Assembly: GCA_014871385.1 (NCBI GenBank)
Contig: CM026426.1
Span: 80,209,566 to 80,273,565 of the forward strand
Reading direction: 5' to 3'
DNA: 64,000 nucleotides
Source: Ceratodon purpureus
Lineage: Eukaryota; Streptophyta; Bryopsida; Pseudoditrichales; Ditrichaceae
The position numbers and the translations under genes were made by a program. This document shows positions 1 through 11,552 of the stretch, piece after piece (positions within the stretch are counted from its first letter, which is position 1; each line of letters starts with the position of its first letter). Below the pieces are notes generated by a model. The model had not been told where the DNA came from. It worked only from the letters and a program-made list of their open reading frames with translations, and ran no database searches.

Positions 1-472
1 GCTTGTCATTTTGCCCGATGTCGCTCTTTCCCTACTAACCTGCAGCGCTCGCGCCCGACCGCCGGCGCCCGATGCAGCGCTCTCGCCCGAACGCACGCGC
101 CCAATACTGTGCGCGCCCGATCCAGGCTCGCGCCTACATGACCGCGCCCGATAAGTGTGCTCGTGACCGTCAACTGGATCGCGCCCGCAGCGACGCTTGC
201 GCACGCGCGCGGCCGAAACGACGCACGCGCCCTCGCTCTCCCGCACTCCTGCGCGCGCCCGTGACATCGCGTTCGCGCGGATGCTCGCGCCCGTCGTCCT
301 GCTCGGGCCCGTAATCGCGCTCGCGCCCGCACTAATTCAGCGCTAGGTAAATTCGTTTTACCCTTACCGTGAGTCAACTGGTCAACGCCCTTATGTGACG
401 GACACGGGGGTCTGTCTTGTCACCATGACGGACTAACGGACTAACGGACGGTCGGTCCATTATGACAACCAT
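1..472. mobile_element. Right end of a GC-rich non-autonomous MULE-like element (left part outside the window)
   Basis: The last 135 bases (338-472) align without gaps to 61170-61304, the right end of the complete copy near 58-61 kb, with about five differences. Both end in ATTATGACAACCAT. Upstream of that is GC-rich sequence full of CGCGCCCG-type words, as in the complete copy but more diverged. No transposase is visible, so the element would need one supplied elsewhere. It ends exactly where the copia 5' LTR resumes, and the next nine bases (GTATGTCGG) also occur uninterrupted in the 3' LTR at 5314. I infer insertion into the LTR with a 9-bp target duplication. Assignment to the Mutator superfamily rests on that duplication length. 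Confidence 0.7.
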
Positions 473-777
473 GTATGTCGGGGAGCATATAAAAGATGTA
501 GAAAACGTCCTCAGAGGCAGCATCAAGATTTGTTATTTCCGTTAGTTTGTTAGGTTGTTTTACTACTTAACGAAAGCAAGAGGAGATGCTTTTAAGAGTA
601 AAACACATGACCTGGATGATCATGTGCTGGATGAGTTTACGTCAAGTAAAGTCTTAGCTTTGTATTGAGTTCTTGCGGTTTGCTTCATGGAATACAGATA
701 CTGTTGAGTGACAATCTCCTGCGTATGTTCTGCCTCATGACACAATCTGTTTTCTCTTAAAACTTATATTCTCAACA
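473..777 (+). repeat. 5' LTR of the copia element, interrupted at its left
   Basis: This stretch aligns to 5314-5607 of the 3' LTR and ends in CTCAACA just before the primer-binding site. The first 46 bases present in the 3' LTR are missing here because the LTR is cut by the MULE-like element ending at 472. A TATA box and the region for transcript start are retained. Confidence 0.9.
488..495 (+). promoter_or_regulatory. TATA box of the 5' LTR promoter
   Basis: TATAAAAG stands 15 bases into the surviving 5' LTR and is identical in the 3' LTR at 5329-5336. Conservation in both LTRs and the position near the U3/R boundary suggest it is the Pol II promoter of the element. Confidence 0.6.
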
Positions 778-791
778 GGTTATGGGCCCAC
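778..791 (+). other. Primer-binding site for an internal fragment of initiator tRNA-Met
   Basis: GGTTATGGGCCCAC directly abuts the LTR. It is the reverse complement of the anticodon arm of plant initiator tRNA-Met (GTGGGCCCATAACC, anticodon CAU), not of the tRNA 3' end. The same kind of half-tRNA priming is known for Drosophila copia. The tRNA sequence is from memory. Confidence 0.8.
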
Positions 792-862
792 TTCGTGGAA
801 ACATTTAGAGTTTCCTTTCTTTTGAGAACTAGAGTCTTGTGTCTGTTTCAAACTATTCTGTC

Positions 863-3800
863 ATGGACCTAGATGATCTCACAACCAGCCTTGAAGCTGG
901 TGATCATGTCCATACCCAGACACCTTTAGTCAAGGAGATCACAGATGATCAGCGTAGTCAATCACAAGTACCGGTGTCGTTTCCAGTTAGACAAGAGTCT
1001 GTAAATCTGACCACGCATGTGGAAAAGCTCACGAGTGAGAACTACAATGTATGGAAATTTCAGATGATGATAATGTTTCGAGCTAGGAAACTTTCAGGAA
1101 TCATAGATGGTAGTTTGCAAATGGAAACCCACGATGACATGAACGAGTGGCCTGACAAAGATGCAATTTGTCAATCCATCATTATCTCAGCAGTAGAGCC
1201 TAATCTGATGCGCAGACTCATGACATGTCGGACGGCTTACCAAATTTGGCGCAGGCTGAGCACTGCGTATGAGCCTAAACGCAACTGAGAACGTGCAGCT
1301 TTTACAGCAACAGTTTTTTGATCTCAAGATGCGGCCAGACACTAATGTGATGGACCACATTAGCATGGTGGAGCAGCTGGGCAACCAGCTTACTGATCTA
1401 GGGGAGCCTGTTAGCGAACAAGCTGTAATATGTAAAGTGATTTCTTCACTTCCACCAAGCTTTCGGTACCGTATTGCTGCATGGGACAGCGTCCCACGTG
1501 ATCAGCAGACAATCGAATCTTTGACACTCAGGTTGCTCAAAGAAGAGAAGAGAAATCGCATGCAAGATGAAATTGATGCAGAGGGGGATAAAGCTTTCTT
1601 CTCTCGTGGACAGTCTTCCGGAGGAAGTCAGAAGTCAGCATCGACCGAAGAAAAGAAGAAGCGTGCCGCCAAGATTGCAGAAATTAAGAAGAAAACGAAG
1701 TGCAATAAGTGTGGTCGAAAGGGACATTGGGAGAAAGATGCCGAGTGCCCAGAGAACAAGAAGGAGAACACACAGACCAAGAGTGAGAAGAAACCAAGTA
1801 CCAAAGAAAGTGAAGCAAATGTTGTAGCAAGCGAAGATGCAGACGACAAAGATAGCTCTGCTTTTGTGGTACATTCAGGTGACGTGCATGATAAGGATAT
1901 GTGGTTCATGGACGGTGGAGCGACTGAACACATGAGTGACCGCATCGAATGGTTTCAGACCTTGCATGAGGTCGGCGAAGGCAAGTGGCCTGTAATGATC
2001 ACTTATAACAGGCGTCTATGGGTAAGAGGCATAGGTACAATACACGTCCAGTGTTTTGTTGAAGGAAAGTGGTTGAACAGGAAACTTGAACGGGTGCTAT
2101 TTGTCCCTGAGTTGAAGAAAAAATTTGTTCTCGGTAGGTCAAGCTGCTGACCGAGGCTATGTTACCACATACACAAGAAAGGCATGTTACTTAACTACAG
2201 CAAACGGAAGCGTGGTGATGACAGGAGCTCGCACGACTAAGTTGTACGAACTGAAGTTAAGAGTCACTGTTCCTACCAGCCATGCAAACGTGGTTATTGC
2301 TACAAGCTCAGAACCCGAAATGATGCATACACCAAGGCTTACGCTATGGCACCAGAGATTTGGGCACGTCAATTATGCTCAAATTGTCCGCATGCATGCT
2401 CATGGAATGGTCGACGAATTGGATCTCCAAAACCATACAGTGCCGGAGAATCCATGTGAAGGATGTGCAGTTGGAAAGAGTTTCCAAAAGCCTTTTCCAA
2501 AGAGGAGCACAACGCCTCGAGCTGATAGGTCCTGCATTTTCTTTCACACAGATGTGTGTGGTCCAATGCGACAACCATCGGTTGGTGGTGCTAGATATTT
2601 CATCTTGTTCAAAGATGATTGCTCTGTTTCAGATTTGTTTTCTGTGTAAAGGAAAAATCTGAAGTCATTGATTGTTTCAAAACTTTGTGTCCACTAGTAT
2701 CTCTTCAGACAGGGAACCAGATTCAAAAGATCCGTAGTGACCGAAGAGGAAGTACGTCAATCAAGCATTTCGCGCTTTTCTTGCTGGCCAAAACATTGTG
2801 CATGAACTCACCAGTCCATATTCGCCGGAACAAAATGGAGTGGCTGAGCTTGAAAATCGAACATTGGGGAAGTGCGTTCGCACAATGCTGCATGCAAAAG
2901 GACTGCACACTCGATGGTGGGGCGAAGCGGTGCAAACGGCTACATATTTGTTAAATCGTTCTGCATCTCGTCTCCGCCAAAGGACACATATGAGATGTGG
3001 ACAGGTTGGCAACCAGCAGTTGGTCACTTGCGGGTGTTTGGGAGTATTGCGTACGTTTACATACCCAAAGCACGTCGGACCAAGTTAGAACCGAAAGGTA
3101 TCAAAACTCTTTTCGTTGGCTATTGCAGTCACACAAAAGCCTACAGACTATGGGATCCTCGTCAACGAAGGATTATAGTAAGCCGTGATGTGATCTTCGA
3201 TGAGTTTTCATCTCCCACTGCACCGGCTACAGACGCAGTCTCAGGTCTTTTTTCTCTTTATGGTAGTTCTTCTATCTGCCAAGACAATGCTCTGCCTGCG
3301 AACAACACGTTGAACATCAAGCTACCAGGTGACGCTGTTGATAATATCAAAGTTGATCAAGACAATTTTGTACCTGAGGACCAAGTTGCAGACGATCATG
3401 TGGCTGAAGACAGTAATTCAGCGGGGATTTTGCCTGGTGCAGGTCACCATGATCATGTCGACATTCAAGGCACGCATCTTGAGGCGGAAAACCATCATGC
3501 AACCCGGCCACATCGCATACGTGGTGCTCCCACCAGGTACACCGATTACTATGTACCCAAGTCTTTTGCTGGCATTGCTAGCTCTTTCAGCTCGTCACAT
3601 TCAGTTTCTTCCAATGAAGCGATACATATTCCAGAAGACCCTGCCACGTACAATGAAGCTATGCGCAGTCCACAGGCTTCAGAGTGGCAAGCAGCCATGC
3701 AAACTGAATATGATTCTTTAATTAGTTCAGGTACATGGAAGCTTGTCCAGCTTCCCCACGGACGTAAGGCAGTAAAATGCAAGTGGATTTATCGTGTGAA

Positions 3801-5200
3801 GACGAATCCAAATGGTTCCGTTTCAAAATACAAGGCACTTTTGGTGGCACAGGGCTGTACCCAAACTAAAGGCGTGGATTATGATCAGACTTTTAGCCCT
3901 GTAGTCATATATGATGCTATCAGGGCTGTTCTCAGCATCGCAAATCAACAAGCCATGCACATGACCCAATTTGACATTCAAACGGTGTTTTTAAACGGCC
4001 TTATTGACACAGTTTTATACATGCACCAACCCCCTGGATTTGAAGTTGACAATCCAGACGGACAGCTATTGGTATGTCTGGTGATTCGAAGCCTCTATGG
4101 GTTCAAGCAATCAGGAAGGATTTGGAATAAAACTTTCAATGATTTCCTGCTGAATTTTGAGCTTGAACCTACCCAGGCTGATCCGTGTGTCTATATCTCA
4201 CGGTCCTCCCCGATTCTTATCGTCACGCTTTTCGTCGACGACGGTTTAGCTTGTAGTCCTGCAAGCGAACGTTTGGATCAGCTTATGTCGTATATAGAGA
4301 GCCGTTTTTCCACAACTCGCACCTCTGGTGATCTATATGTAGGATTGCATATTCATCAATCATTAGATCGACGCTTCATCTATGTCCATCAAGCCATCTA
4401 TTTGCGTCGCATCCTTTCTCGTTTTGGTTTTGATGGATGCCGCCTGACCTCTACTCCAGCTGATCCAAACACAACTTTGGATGACGTCGACGATCCACCT
4501 GATTCCTGAAGAAGTCACTTTTGCATACTCAGCCGCTGTTGGGTGCCTTTTATTTGCACAGACTCTTACAAGACCTGATATCAGTTTTGCTGTAAGTCGA
4601 GTTGCACAATTCTCTGTAAATCCTCAGCGACCCCATTTTCAAGCAGTGAGCCGCATTTTTCGCTACTTGGCTGGTACAGTAAATTTAGCCTTATGCTACG
4701 ATGGGCATGCTGGTAGCAACACTCTTTCTGCTTACACGGACGCTGATTATGGTGGCGACATTGTTGACAGGAAGAGCCGCTCCAGCACCTTATTACTGCT
4801 TGATCACGCACCTGTCTCTTGGGGAAGTCGGAAGCAGGCATGTGTCGCTACTTCTACGACCGAGGCTGAATATGTAGCAGCCAGCTCCATTACCAAAGAT
4901 GTTATATGGTTTCGCAGGTTACTGGGAAATCTTGGTTTTGCTCAAACCTTTCCCACCCCCTTGTTCTCTGATAATCAGAGCGCTATCCGATTGGTGCACA
5001 ATCCAGAATTTCACTGCCGCACCAAACACATCGACATTGTTTATCACTTCATCAGAGAGCACCAACAACGTGGTGACATCAACGTCTGTTACGTTCCCAC
5101 TAGTCATCAGCTTGCTGATATTTTTACAAAACCATTGCCTGCCGACCGTTTTTGCCATCTCCGCACTGCGATCGGTCTTCTTCCTTGCCCTGACCCTTGA
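863..5200 (+). pseudogene. copia gag-pol polyprotein, multiply frameshifted
   Basis: Translation starts most plausibly at the ATG at 863; an in-frame GTG lies at 839. Gag includes a retrotransposon capsid-type region and a zinc knuckle (CNKCGRKGH, then C after six residues) near 1700. The protease motif reads WFMDGGATEH at 1902, with DGG where DSG/DTG is usual. Integrase has an HHCC finger (H at 2350, CEGC at 2455) and a DDE core ending at ENRTL near 2850. Reverse transcriptase carries the catalytic FVDD box at 4231. RNase H has TDADYGG, TEAEYVA and SDNQSA. Frame changes fall near 1275, 2130, 2625, 2780, 2960 and 4490. It would copy RNA to DNA and integrate it if intact. Confidence 0.93.
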
Positions 5201-5257
5201 TACGATAGTTCATGTCTCCAGTGCTCTTTCAGCCTGCTCGCACTGGGTGCTTACAGC

Positions 5258-5267
5258 CTGAGGGGTG
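5258..5267 (+). other. Polypurine tract before the 3' LTR
   Basis: CTGAGGGGTG immediately precedes the LTR start TGTTGAAAAT. This is the expected place for the plus-strand primer of reverse transcription. Confidence 0.65.
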
Positions 5268-5607
5268 TGTTGAAAATATCGAGACATAAGCTGGAGCTCA
5301 ACCAACATGAGGAGTATGTCGGGGAGCATATAAAAGATGTAGAAAACGTCCTCAACGGCAGCATCAAGATCTGTTATTTCTGTTAGTTTCTTAGGTTGTT
5401 TTACTACTTAAAGAAAGCAAGAGGAGATGTCCTGTGTGCTTTTTAGAGTAAAACACATGACCTGGATGATCATGTGCTAGATCTCAGCTTTGTATTGAGT
5501 TCTTACGGTTTGCTTGATGGAATACAGATACCGTTGAGTGAAAATCGCCTGTGTATGTTCTGCCTCATGACACAATCTGTTTTCTCTTAAAACTTGTATT
5601 CTCAACA
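5268..5607 (+). repeat. Complete 3' LTR of the copia element (340 bp)
   Basis: It begins TGTTGAAAAT and ends TTCTCAACA, the TG...CA ends usual for LTRs. It holds the same TATA box as the 5' LTR at 5329-5336. Relative to the 5' LTR it has a roughly 10-bp insertion (TCCTGTGTGC) and lacks a segment near 640-660. Confidence 0.9.
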
Positions 5608-7960
5608 CCATTCACAACGGCGTGGCGTGACGACGTACACTGCCGGCAAGCTGGAGCCACCGAGATGCCGACCAGATGCAACGTTGAACTCATTGATCAT
5701 AAAGCTTTAACCCACCCACCAGCACAAATTACCCTCTTGACGCCTTCAGACTACACATAAACAGCAAACTCCACTAAACCAATTGGCAAACTTCGCACAA
5801 ACTCCTGTGAGGACCAGACCCTCAAACCTCAAACTCCTTCAAATTTACAAAAAAGCTCCAATCACTCCAAACCAATGAGAACAAAACCACACTAAATGCT
5901 CAAAACCGGCACCTTCAACTTTAAACATGAAAAAACCAATGTTTCTAGTGTTTTAACACATGGATAGGTAGCTCCAAAGTCCTAACACAGTTAACTGAGT
6001 CCAACAGAGCAGGACAAAACAGGCCGAGACTCTTGCTACGACGATAAATGCTTCTGATAAAAAAAATATGGTGAGTCGTGTCTAACGATACACCATAAAG
6101 AGGGAGTCGAATCACTAAGAAGAATACAAAAAGTTGTAAACAACGGCGCCGTTGCAATGTGTGACGAAGGAAAGCGAAGGGCAGCAGGGAGAGGGTGCGA
6201 TATTTTTCTAATGATTGAAGTGAGCATGATATCACAAACTTGTTCGAACAATTTTGTGAAAATCATTGGCTTAGTACTATTGGCAAGAAATCTAAAACTT
6301 GAAATAGTGGTTGGTTATTTGAGGTTGCCTATTTTTCTAGAAGAACTGACATGACATAAGTGCTTTAATCTAGTTATTTTTTCATAGCAAATCAAATGCT
6401 AATAGAAGCTAGATTCAAACTTAGGTGTTGAATTGAGACAAAAACACTAGAATTCATGGCCAAACATATAGCTATTGTACATGTAAACAGTTGTATTCAA
6501 GATAGTCTCAATTTTTCTTCTCTATTAGTAAAGAAAAAGATAATTAATTGCCATTGGAATTACATTTTTCAATATTGAACAAAAATGCTTGAAGCAAAAG
6601 TGTATTTCTCTTTCTAGTTAATATTGTTGTGGCTTACCTGTTTTCGTATTCTATAAAGATTGTTTTGAAAGTAAGAAGAACAAGAACTCCGGCCCCAAAG
6701 GAGGCAACGTGAATATATTGTTTGTTTACACTATTTATAAATCCAATGGCCACTAGACAAAGGATAATGAATCTAGAGCTACTCTGTCTTTTCAAAGGTA
6801 AAAACTTTCCTACACTAAGTGCCTTGAAAACAACTGACACGTCATTCTCCCCCAAGGTCTTTTTGGGTACCATTACAACGAGGTCTCAAGTCCCCTACCA
6901 TAGTTGGGTGGACTATGGTAGTATACACCACGTCGGCATGGAAATTCAAACTCACAACTATGAATAACTACCGGGTTTAAGCAAAAAAGGGTCTAGAGCC
7001 CCTAGGGCACCTGGACTTGAATTCAAACTTAGAACACCTTTGTTTTGAAAGTATCAGATATAGAAAAAACACTATACATTCCACCGAATAGTAGCAAACA
7101 ATTTAGCCTCTATTTAATTAGATATCTTGGTAAAGCCAAATAAATCAACAATTTGCTAAAACCACTAAAATTAATTATATAATTTTAAATGAAAATGTAT
7201 TCCTTAATCATAATCAGAACCTAAAATACCTTTCAACGTTTTTGCAAAAACTGCAAGTGTTAGGAGATATTGATATGTCTGAGAACTCTTTTAGCCTGTC
7301 AAAAATGGGCAGTTGGTATCAGTAAAAAATGCTTGCCGCAAACATTTAATTCGTCAGTCGATAATAATTATTAAAAACAAAACTTAAGATTATTTCATAA
7401 ATCCAATTATTTTAATTGTTTAGAAGATAGTAAACTGAGTCTGGAACAGATGTATGTTCTATAATAGCATTACACGTTGAAGCAAGAAATAAAGATCTTG
7501 ATCTTCAGGGATTTTCCAGGCATGTTCCAATTTTTAATGTTTAAAACAGAAGAAGAATGATTCAAATCTTGAAATTACATAGTTTAATAAAACAAACATC
7601 CGTAGAAGTGCTTCCAACTGACTTCAACTGTTCTGCAGGAAACAGCAATGCTTGACAAAGGAGGAAGCGTGCATCAATACCAGGGTATTCAGACATGTAA
7701 CCAAACCAAAGCCGAAAATGCAATTATCAAGAATCAGGATTATCTCTACAATGCTAGTACAAAAGCGCAATTCTCAGAGAGTGACTGGATCAAACTACGT
7801 TTCAAGACCAAGTCATACAGAATGAACTAAGAAATTTCGGACTGCCCAGTCGCATACTTGACAGCCCAGAGGCTTGCGAAAATTCGAGGTCTAGAAACAA
7901 ATTTCCAGCCATTTGTGCAGGTTAAGCTACCCACGCATGAGTATCAATTGAGGCATCTCT
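5608..7960. other. Intergenic, AT-rich; no supported gene
   Basis: Only short random open frames are present, and I see no repeat structure or RNA gene. The right part (about 7650-7960) may include the 3' untranslated region of the OTU gene, which ends at 7961 on the minus strand. Confidence 0.5.
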
Positions 7961-10188
7961 TCAGCGAGGAAGTAAAGGGACCACTGAATTGTAGTGTCCT
8001 CCCAGTCCAAATGCATGTCTATGAAACGATATTCTAATTGTCAGGTTCTCATTAACGTACTCCTTACCCATCTCTACATCAGGTCCGCTAGCTGAATACA
8101 CTACAATGTGTTTCCTTAGCGCTTGAGCCAAAGCCCCCAGCTCCAGCTGCCCGCCCCACGATGCCGTTGCCTCCACCTCCCTAAATGTTTATAGAATAGA
8201 TAAAGATAAGAAATCAGACTAAGGATACATAATGCAGGGTATTGATGATTTACAGCATCTGACATGAAATAAAATAGAGCATTTACCTGCAATACGTTTC
8301 ATATTTGGACTGCGGATCTTGGCACTCAATTTCTCTCTCCACGTCTCCACCAATAAAAGGCAGAAAATCTTCCACATGACTCCGCATGTAAGAAGCTGCC
8401 CGTTCCCGGAGTTGCTGATAGGATATAATCGAACAGGTATCTAGATGAAGAGTAAGCTGATCCTCGACTGCCCGGTATAGACAGTGACCATCAGGCTTAA
8501 TCTCTTTTAACCCAAGACCAAGAGGAAGAAGCTTAATATTTAGTTGTTGATCCTCGACAACTCGTGGGTCAACCAGATTGATTTTCTCCTCTTGGATTCT
8601 TTGCTCCCGATCGGCTGCTTGCTGAGCACGTTTCTCTCGAAACTTTTGGCCTTTGGAGGGCCTCGCTTGCTCACCGGATCCACTTGCTGTCACTCCTGCA
8701 ATGGCCCTCACTAAAGTGTCTATACTGGCAGCCTCCTCCTTTTGCTCACCTTTAAAACCTAAAGAAGCAAGTTCCTTTGCTTGCCGAGCTTTCATTAATA
8801 TATCTAACTTTGCAATCTGCATCATCTCCAAAAGCAGGAAAACCAATTCTTGATTGCGAGAACCTTGGAGAGTGTAAAATATATAATTTAGCAGATGTAA
8901 TCAGTTGATAATATCTAAATCCTAATACAACGAACAGTTCCAGGAATAACCACCATCAATCCATATCGTGAATACAAGTAATCGATGGTCATTTCCTGCT
9001 AAAAGCACGTCGTCTTTACTGCAATTGCAAATGTGAAGAGTAACAATACTACTCACATTCACAGCGAAAAACCAAGAAAAGCACGGGATCGTACCACAAA
9101 AGTAATTTCCGTGCATAATCATCGAAGTGGCATCGTATAGAGCAGCAGTCGAAAAGTTGAAATGGAAAAATATTTTATCGGAAGTCATTAGTAATCAAGT
9201 GAAAACCTCTTCATTAACCTCTAATAAAATCTCTCATCCTCAGACAAATCTGCGAGTCTGCAGCTGACCTCTAGTCATTGACCTTAAGGTCATCAACTTA
9301 AAGTCAGGATTTCCGTGCATTGAACTGAAGTCAACGTCATTACATACTTGTACCACACTCAAAACACAACACCTCACCTCACCCTCAGCAGATTTCTTCT
9401 TAGCCTTCTGCTCCGCTTTGCTACCTTTCGCAGCTGCTTTCTTCAGCGCTATCTCTTTGCCTTGTAGCTCCTTAACCTCCTTCCTAGTAAAACTCCAAAA
9501 TCAAGTGACACTCATCAACCTCAAACAAAGGAATTATCATGGGTTAATCACTACACACTTCACTGCAGATTACACAGATCATACTAACTCCAAAATACTA
9601 CACTAATTCATAATCACAATCTATACCCTAGAGCCACATACCAACCACGTAAAAACGACACGCGCTATTTTTCATCAACATACCCAACCAGTCCACAATA
9701 TATACAATCCAGGGCGTACCATGAATCCCAGCCAATAAATTCACAAAATAAAAACTTAAACCAAGACCTGAAAATCGCCAACCACAAAACCCCCAACTAA
9801 ATACAACCATCCATACTCAACACCCCTCCTCGTCACATCATCGAGATCTCCATCAATGCATTTCCTAAGCAATCGCCATAACCCACTAAACTGCTGACAT
9901 ACAAAAATCTGAATTTCACATCTGAGACTGCAAACTCACACAAGCAACTGCCTTGTTGGGTAACGATACCCTGATCCAGAAGCACAGCACGGATCCAGAT
10001 AAGGAGGACAAGACTTACTGGTGGCGAGAGAGCATCTCGGAGCGCGTTACCATGGCCTCCTCCTTGGGCCTGACATCTTCCACGGGGGAGTACTCCGGCT
10101 CTGCACTGGACGCATCCATAGTCGCTGCTGCTGCTCCTGCTGCTGCGTGGGCCTGGCGTTGGACTTGCGGGAGCTGGTTACAGTTCAT
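7961..10188 (-). CDS. OTU-domain cysteine deubiquitinase, OTUD6-like, four exons
   Basis: My model joins exons 10188-10019, 9483-9378, 8816-8287 and 8180-7961, all with GT-AG introns. They total 1026 bases, 341 codons plus stop, with consistent phase at each junction and no internal stop. The N-terminal half is charged and probably coiled-coil (EMLSRHQ joining [17 protein letters not shown]), as in the OTUD6 family. The OTU domain has the catalytic motif [14 protein letters not shown] (Asp and Cys) and ends with [14 protein letters not shown] (His). Family members cleave ubiquitin chains. Length fits plant OTUD6-type proteins (about 300-340 residues, from memory). An alternative start is the ATG at 10119. 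An open frame runs slightly upstream of exon 3, but splicing at GATGCAG before ATTGCAAAG gives the better family match. This is the only clearly intact host gene in the window. Confidence 0.85.
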
Positions 10189-10211
10189 GCAGATCGCAAT
10201 CTTTATTAGAC

Positions 10212-10219
10212 TAGGGTTT
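10212..10219 (-). promoter_or_regulatory. Telo-box in the 5' leader of the OTU gene
   Basis: On the minus strand this reads AAACCCTA, 24 bases or so before the first ATG of the OTU gene. Telo-boxes are frequent near transcription starts of broadly expressed plant genes. The assignment rests on motif and position alone. Confidence 0.4.
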
Positions 10220-10239
10220 CATCGACCTTCATGTGGATG

Positions 10240-10510
10240 AAAAAGTTCTGTTCATTCCTCTAAGCCGGGGACTCTGTATAAGCACCATGCTAATGAAACA
10301 GACGCTGTCATTGTTTCGGATCATCTCTTGTGTGTTAACTGTTTGTTGCTACTGTTTACCGATTGTTTACTGTTTGTATAAGTTCAATAGGTTATGGGCC
10401 TTTTACACTAGCGATTCCACTGCTACATGCACCTTCTCGCACAGTACTTCTGATTCTTCCTATGATCATAGTTCATCTGCCGATTCACAAGATATCATAG
10501 CTTCTTGAAT
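10240..10510 (+). mobile_element. Copia-type LTR end with primer-binding site and start of gag (remnant)
   Basis: GGTTATGGGCC at 10390-10400 matches the primer-binding site of the copia element at 778 and again fits the anticodon arm of initiator tRNA-Met. The T-rich sequence before it, ending TTCAATA, would be the LTR 3' end. The Ser/Thr-rich open frame after it, to about 10508, could be the start of gag. No second LTR was recognised. It sits directly upstream of the OTU gene, in opposite orientation. Confidence 0.45.
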
Positions 10511-10814
10511 CATCTTCCCGTACGTTTCTTGATTCTTGAAATTTCCCTGCTACTTTGAGTTCTGATATCATCGTTTATGCTGCGTTGGAGCTTTGGACCA
10601 GACAGCCTATCTGCATCACCATCGCATGCAACGGACTGCATCCTTCCTCTCACTGCTACGGTTAATTCTTTCTCATATCCCTCTTCCTTTTTCACTCAAG
10701 TTTTCTTTCCTTAATGAGTGCTTGTTGCGTCTCTCATGGCTATTATCTCCGATCCTCTAGTTGATCCAGATGCAAATAGTCCAAACGGGAGATGGCTATT
10801 TCCCCGTAGTAGGA

Positions 10815-11045
10815 GCTTACGTGGCCGGTCCGCCCGCCGGACCGGGCGCTAGACCCGTGCCCCACCCCGGTTTTACCCCGCCGCCGGTAGGCGGGGTAAT
10901 TACCCCGCGCTTTAAAGCCCGCCCGTCGGAACACTGACGTGTGTCCCGAGGGCATGTGTTCCACCCCTCCCAAGACATTGGGCATGCCATGGCCATCATG
11001 GCTCGTATGCCATGGCCAGGGCCATGGCCACTGAAGCCCCCATAC
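10815..11045. repeat. GC-rich island of nested palindromes
   Basis: A perfect 18-bp palindrome GCGGGGTAATTACCCCGC lies at 10891-10908, preceded by a third, inverted TACCCCGCC. A perfect hairpin with arms CCGGTCCG and CGGACCGG and a 5-base loop lies at 10824-10844. GCCATGGC occurs three times between about 10985 and 11030. Base composition is sharply richer in GC than both sides. Open frames through it are probably composition artefacts. It may be the end of an unrecognised element. Confidence 0.6.
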
Positions 11046-11552
11046 ACCAGCGTCGTGACACTGCGTTATCATTAGGGATGGAGGGTGTATGCCACAGGTT
11101 AGGGTTTAGGGTAGGATTTTTTTCACTTCTGGTTGTGGTGTTTGGAGAGCCGGGTATTTTTGAACTAACCGTATTTTTTGTAATTTTCTTTTCTAAACTT
11201 AGTAAATATTAGGACCTATGACCGTGGACAATTAAGGGCTCTGATATAAACAAATTGTAATAATATCAGTGAAAAATGTGGTAATTGTGGTAAATTGAAC
11301 ATTTGGAACTATGATCGTGTACAATGAGGGCCTACGGCCGTGGAAATTTGAATACCACCTAACGTCTAGTGATTTATAAGTTACTAGAAAGAAAATAAAA
11401 TGGAGTTTTGACGTCAAATATAATAGTGATACTTCAAATATCTTGTAGTAACCCTTTTAGTCTCAATACTTCATTTATTAAATCAAAGGCTTCATATATA
11501 CATTTCCATAATGAATTATGACTCGATAAAATCTAAGAAGAAAGATGCTTAA
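11046..11552. other. Non-coding; no supported feature
   Basis: It holds a short telomere-like run (TTAGGGTTTAGGGT near 11100), too short to mean a telomere. Otherwise it is AT-rich sequence without a credible gene. Confidence 0.5.

Larger units (their letters stand above)
473..5607 (+). mobile_element. Ty1/copia LTR retrotransposon, nearly complete but decayed
   Basis: In order the element shows a partial 5' LTR, primer-binding site, gag with a zinc knuckle, protease, integrase, reverse transcriptase, RNase H, polypurine tract and full 3' LTR. Integrase before reverse transcriptase is the copia order. The two LTRs differ at roughly 6% of aligned positions by eye, plus two indels, so the insertion is not recent. 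At least six frameshifts break the polyprotein, so it cannot be autonomous. The flank after the 3' LTR starts CCATT. The matching 5' flank lies left of the window because another element sits inside the 5' LTR. Confidence 0.93.

Noticed and set aside
6..377. 123-codon Arg/Ala-rich open frame on the minus strand, and an opposite frame at 72-314
   Set aside because: Both arise from the CGCGCCCG repeat composition of the MULE-like element; residues are monotonous and no motif is present.
7648..7830. 60-codon open frame beside the OTU gene
   Set aside because: Short, no motif, in the likely 3' flank of the minus-strand gene.
11096..11116. Telomere-like TTTAGGG words
   Set aside because: Only two or so units, in the interior of ordinary sequence; not a telomere or clear interstitial array.
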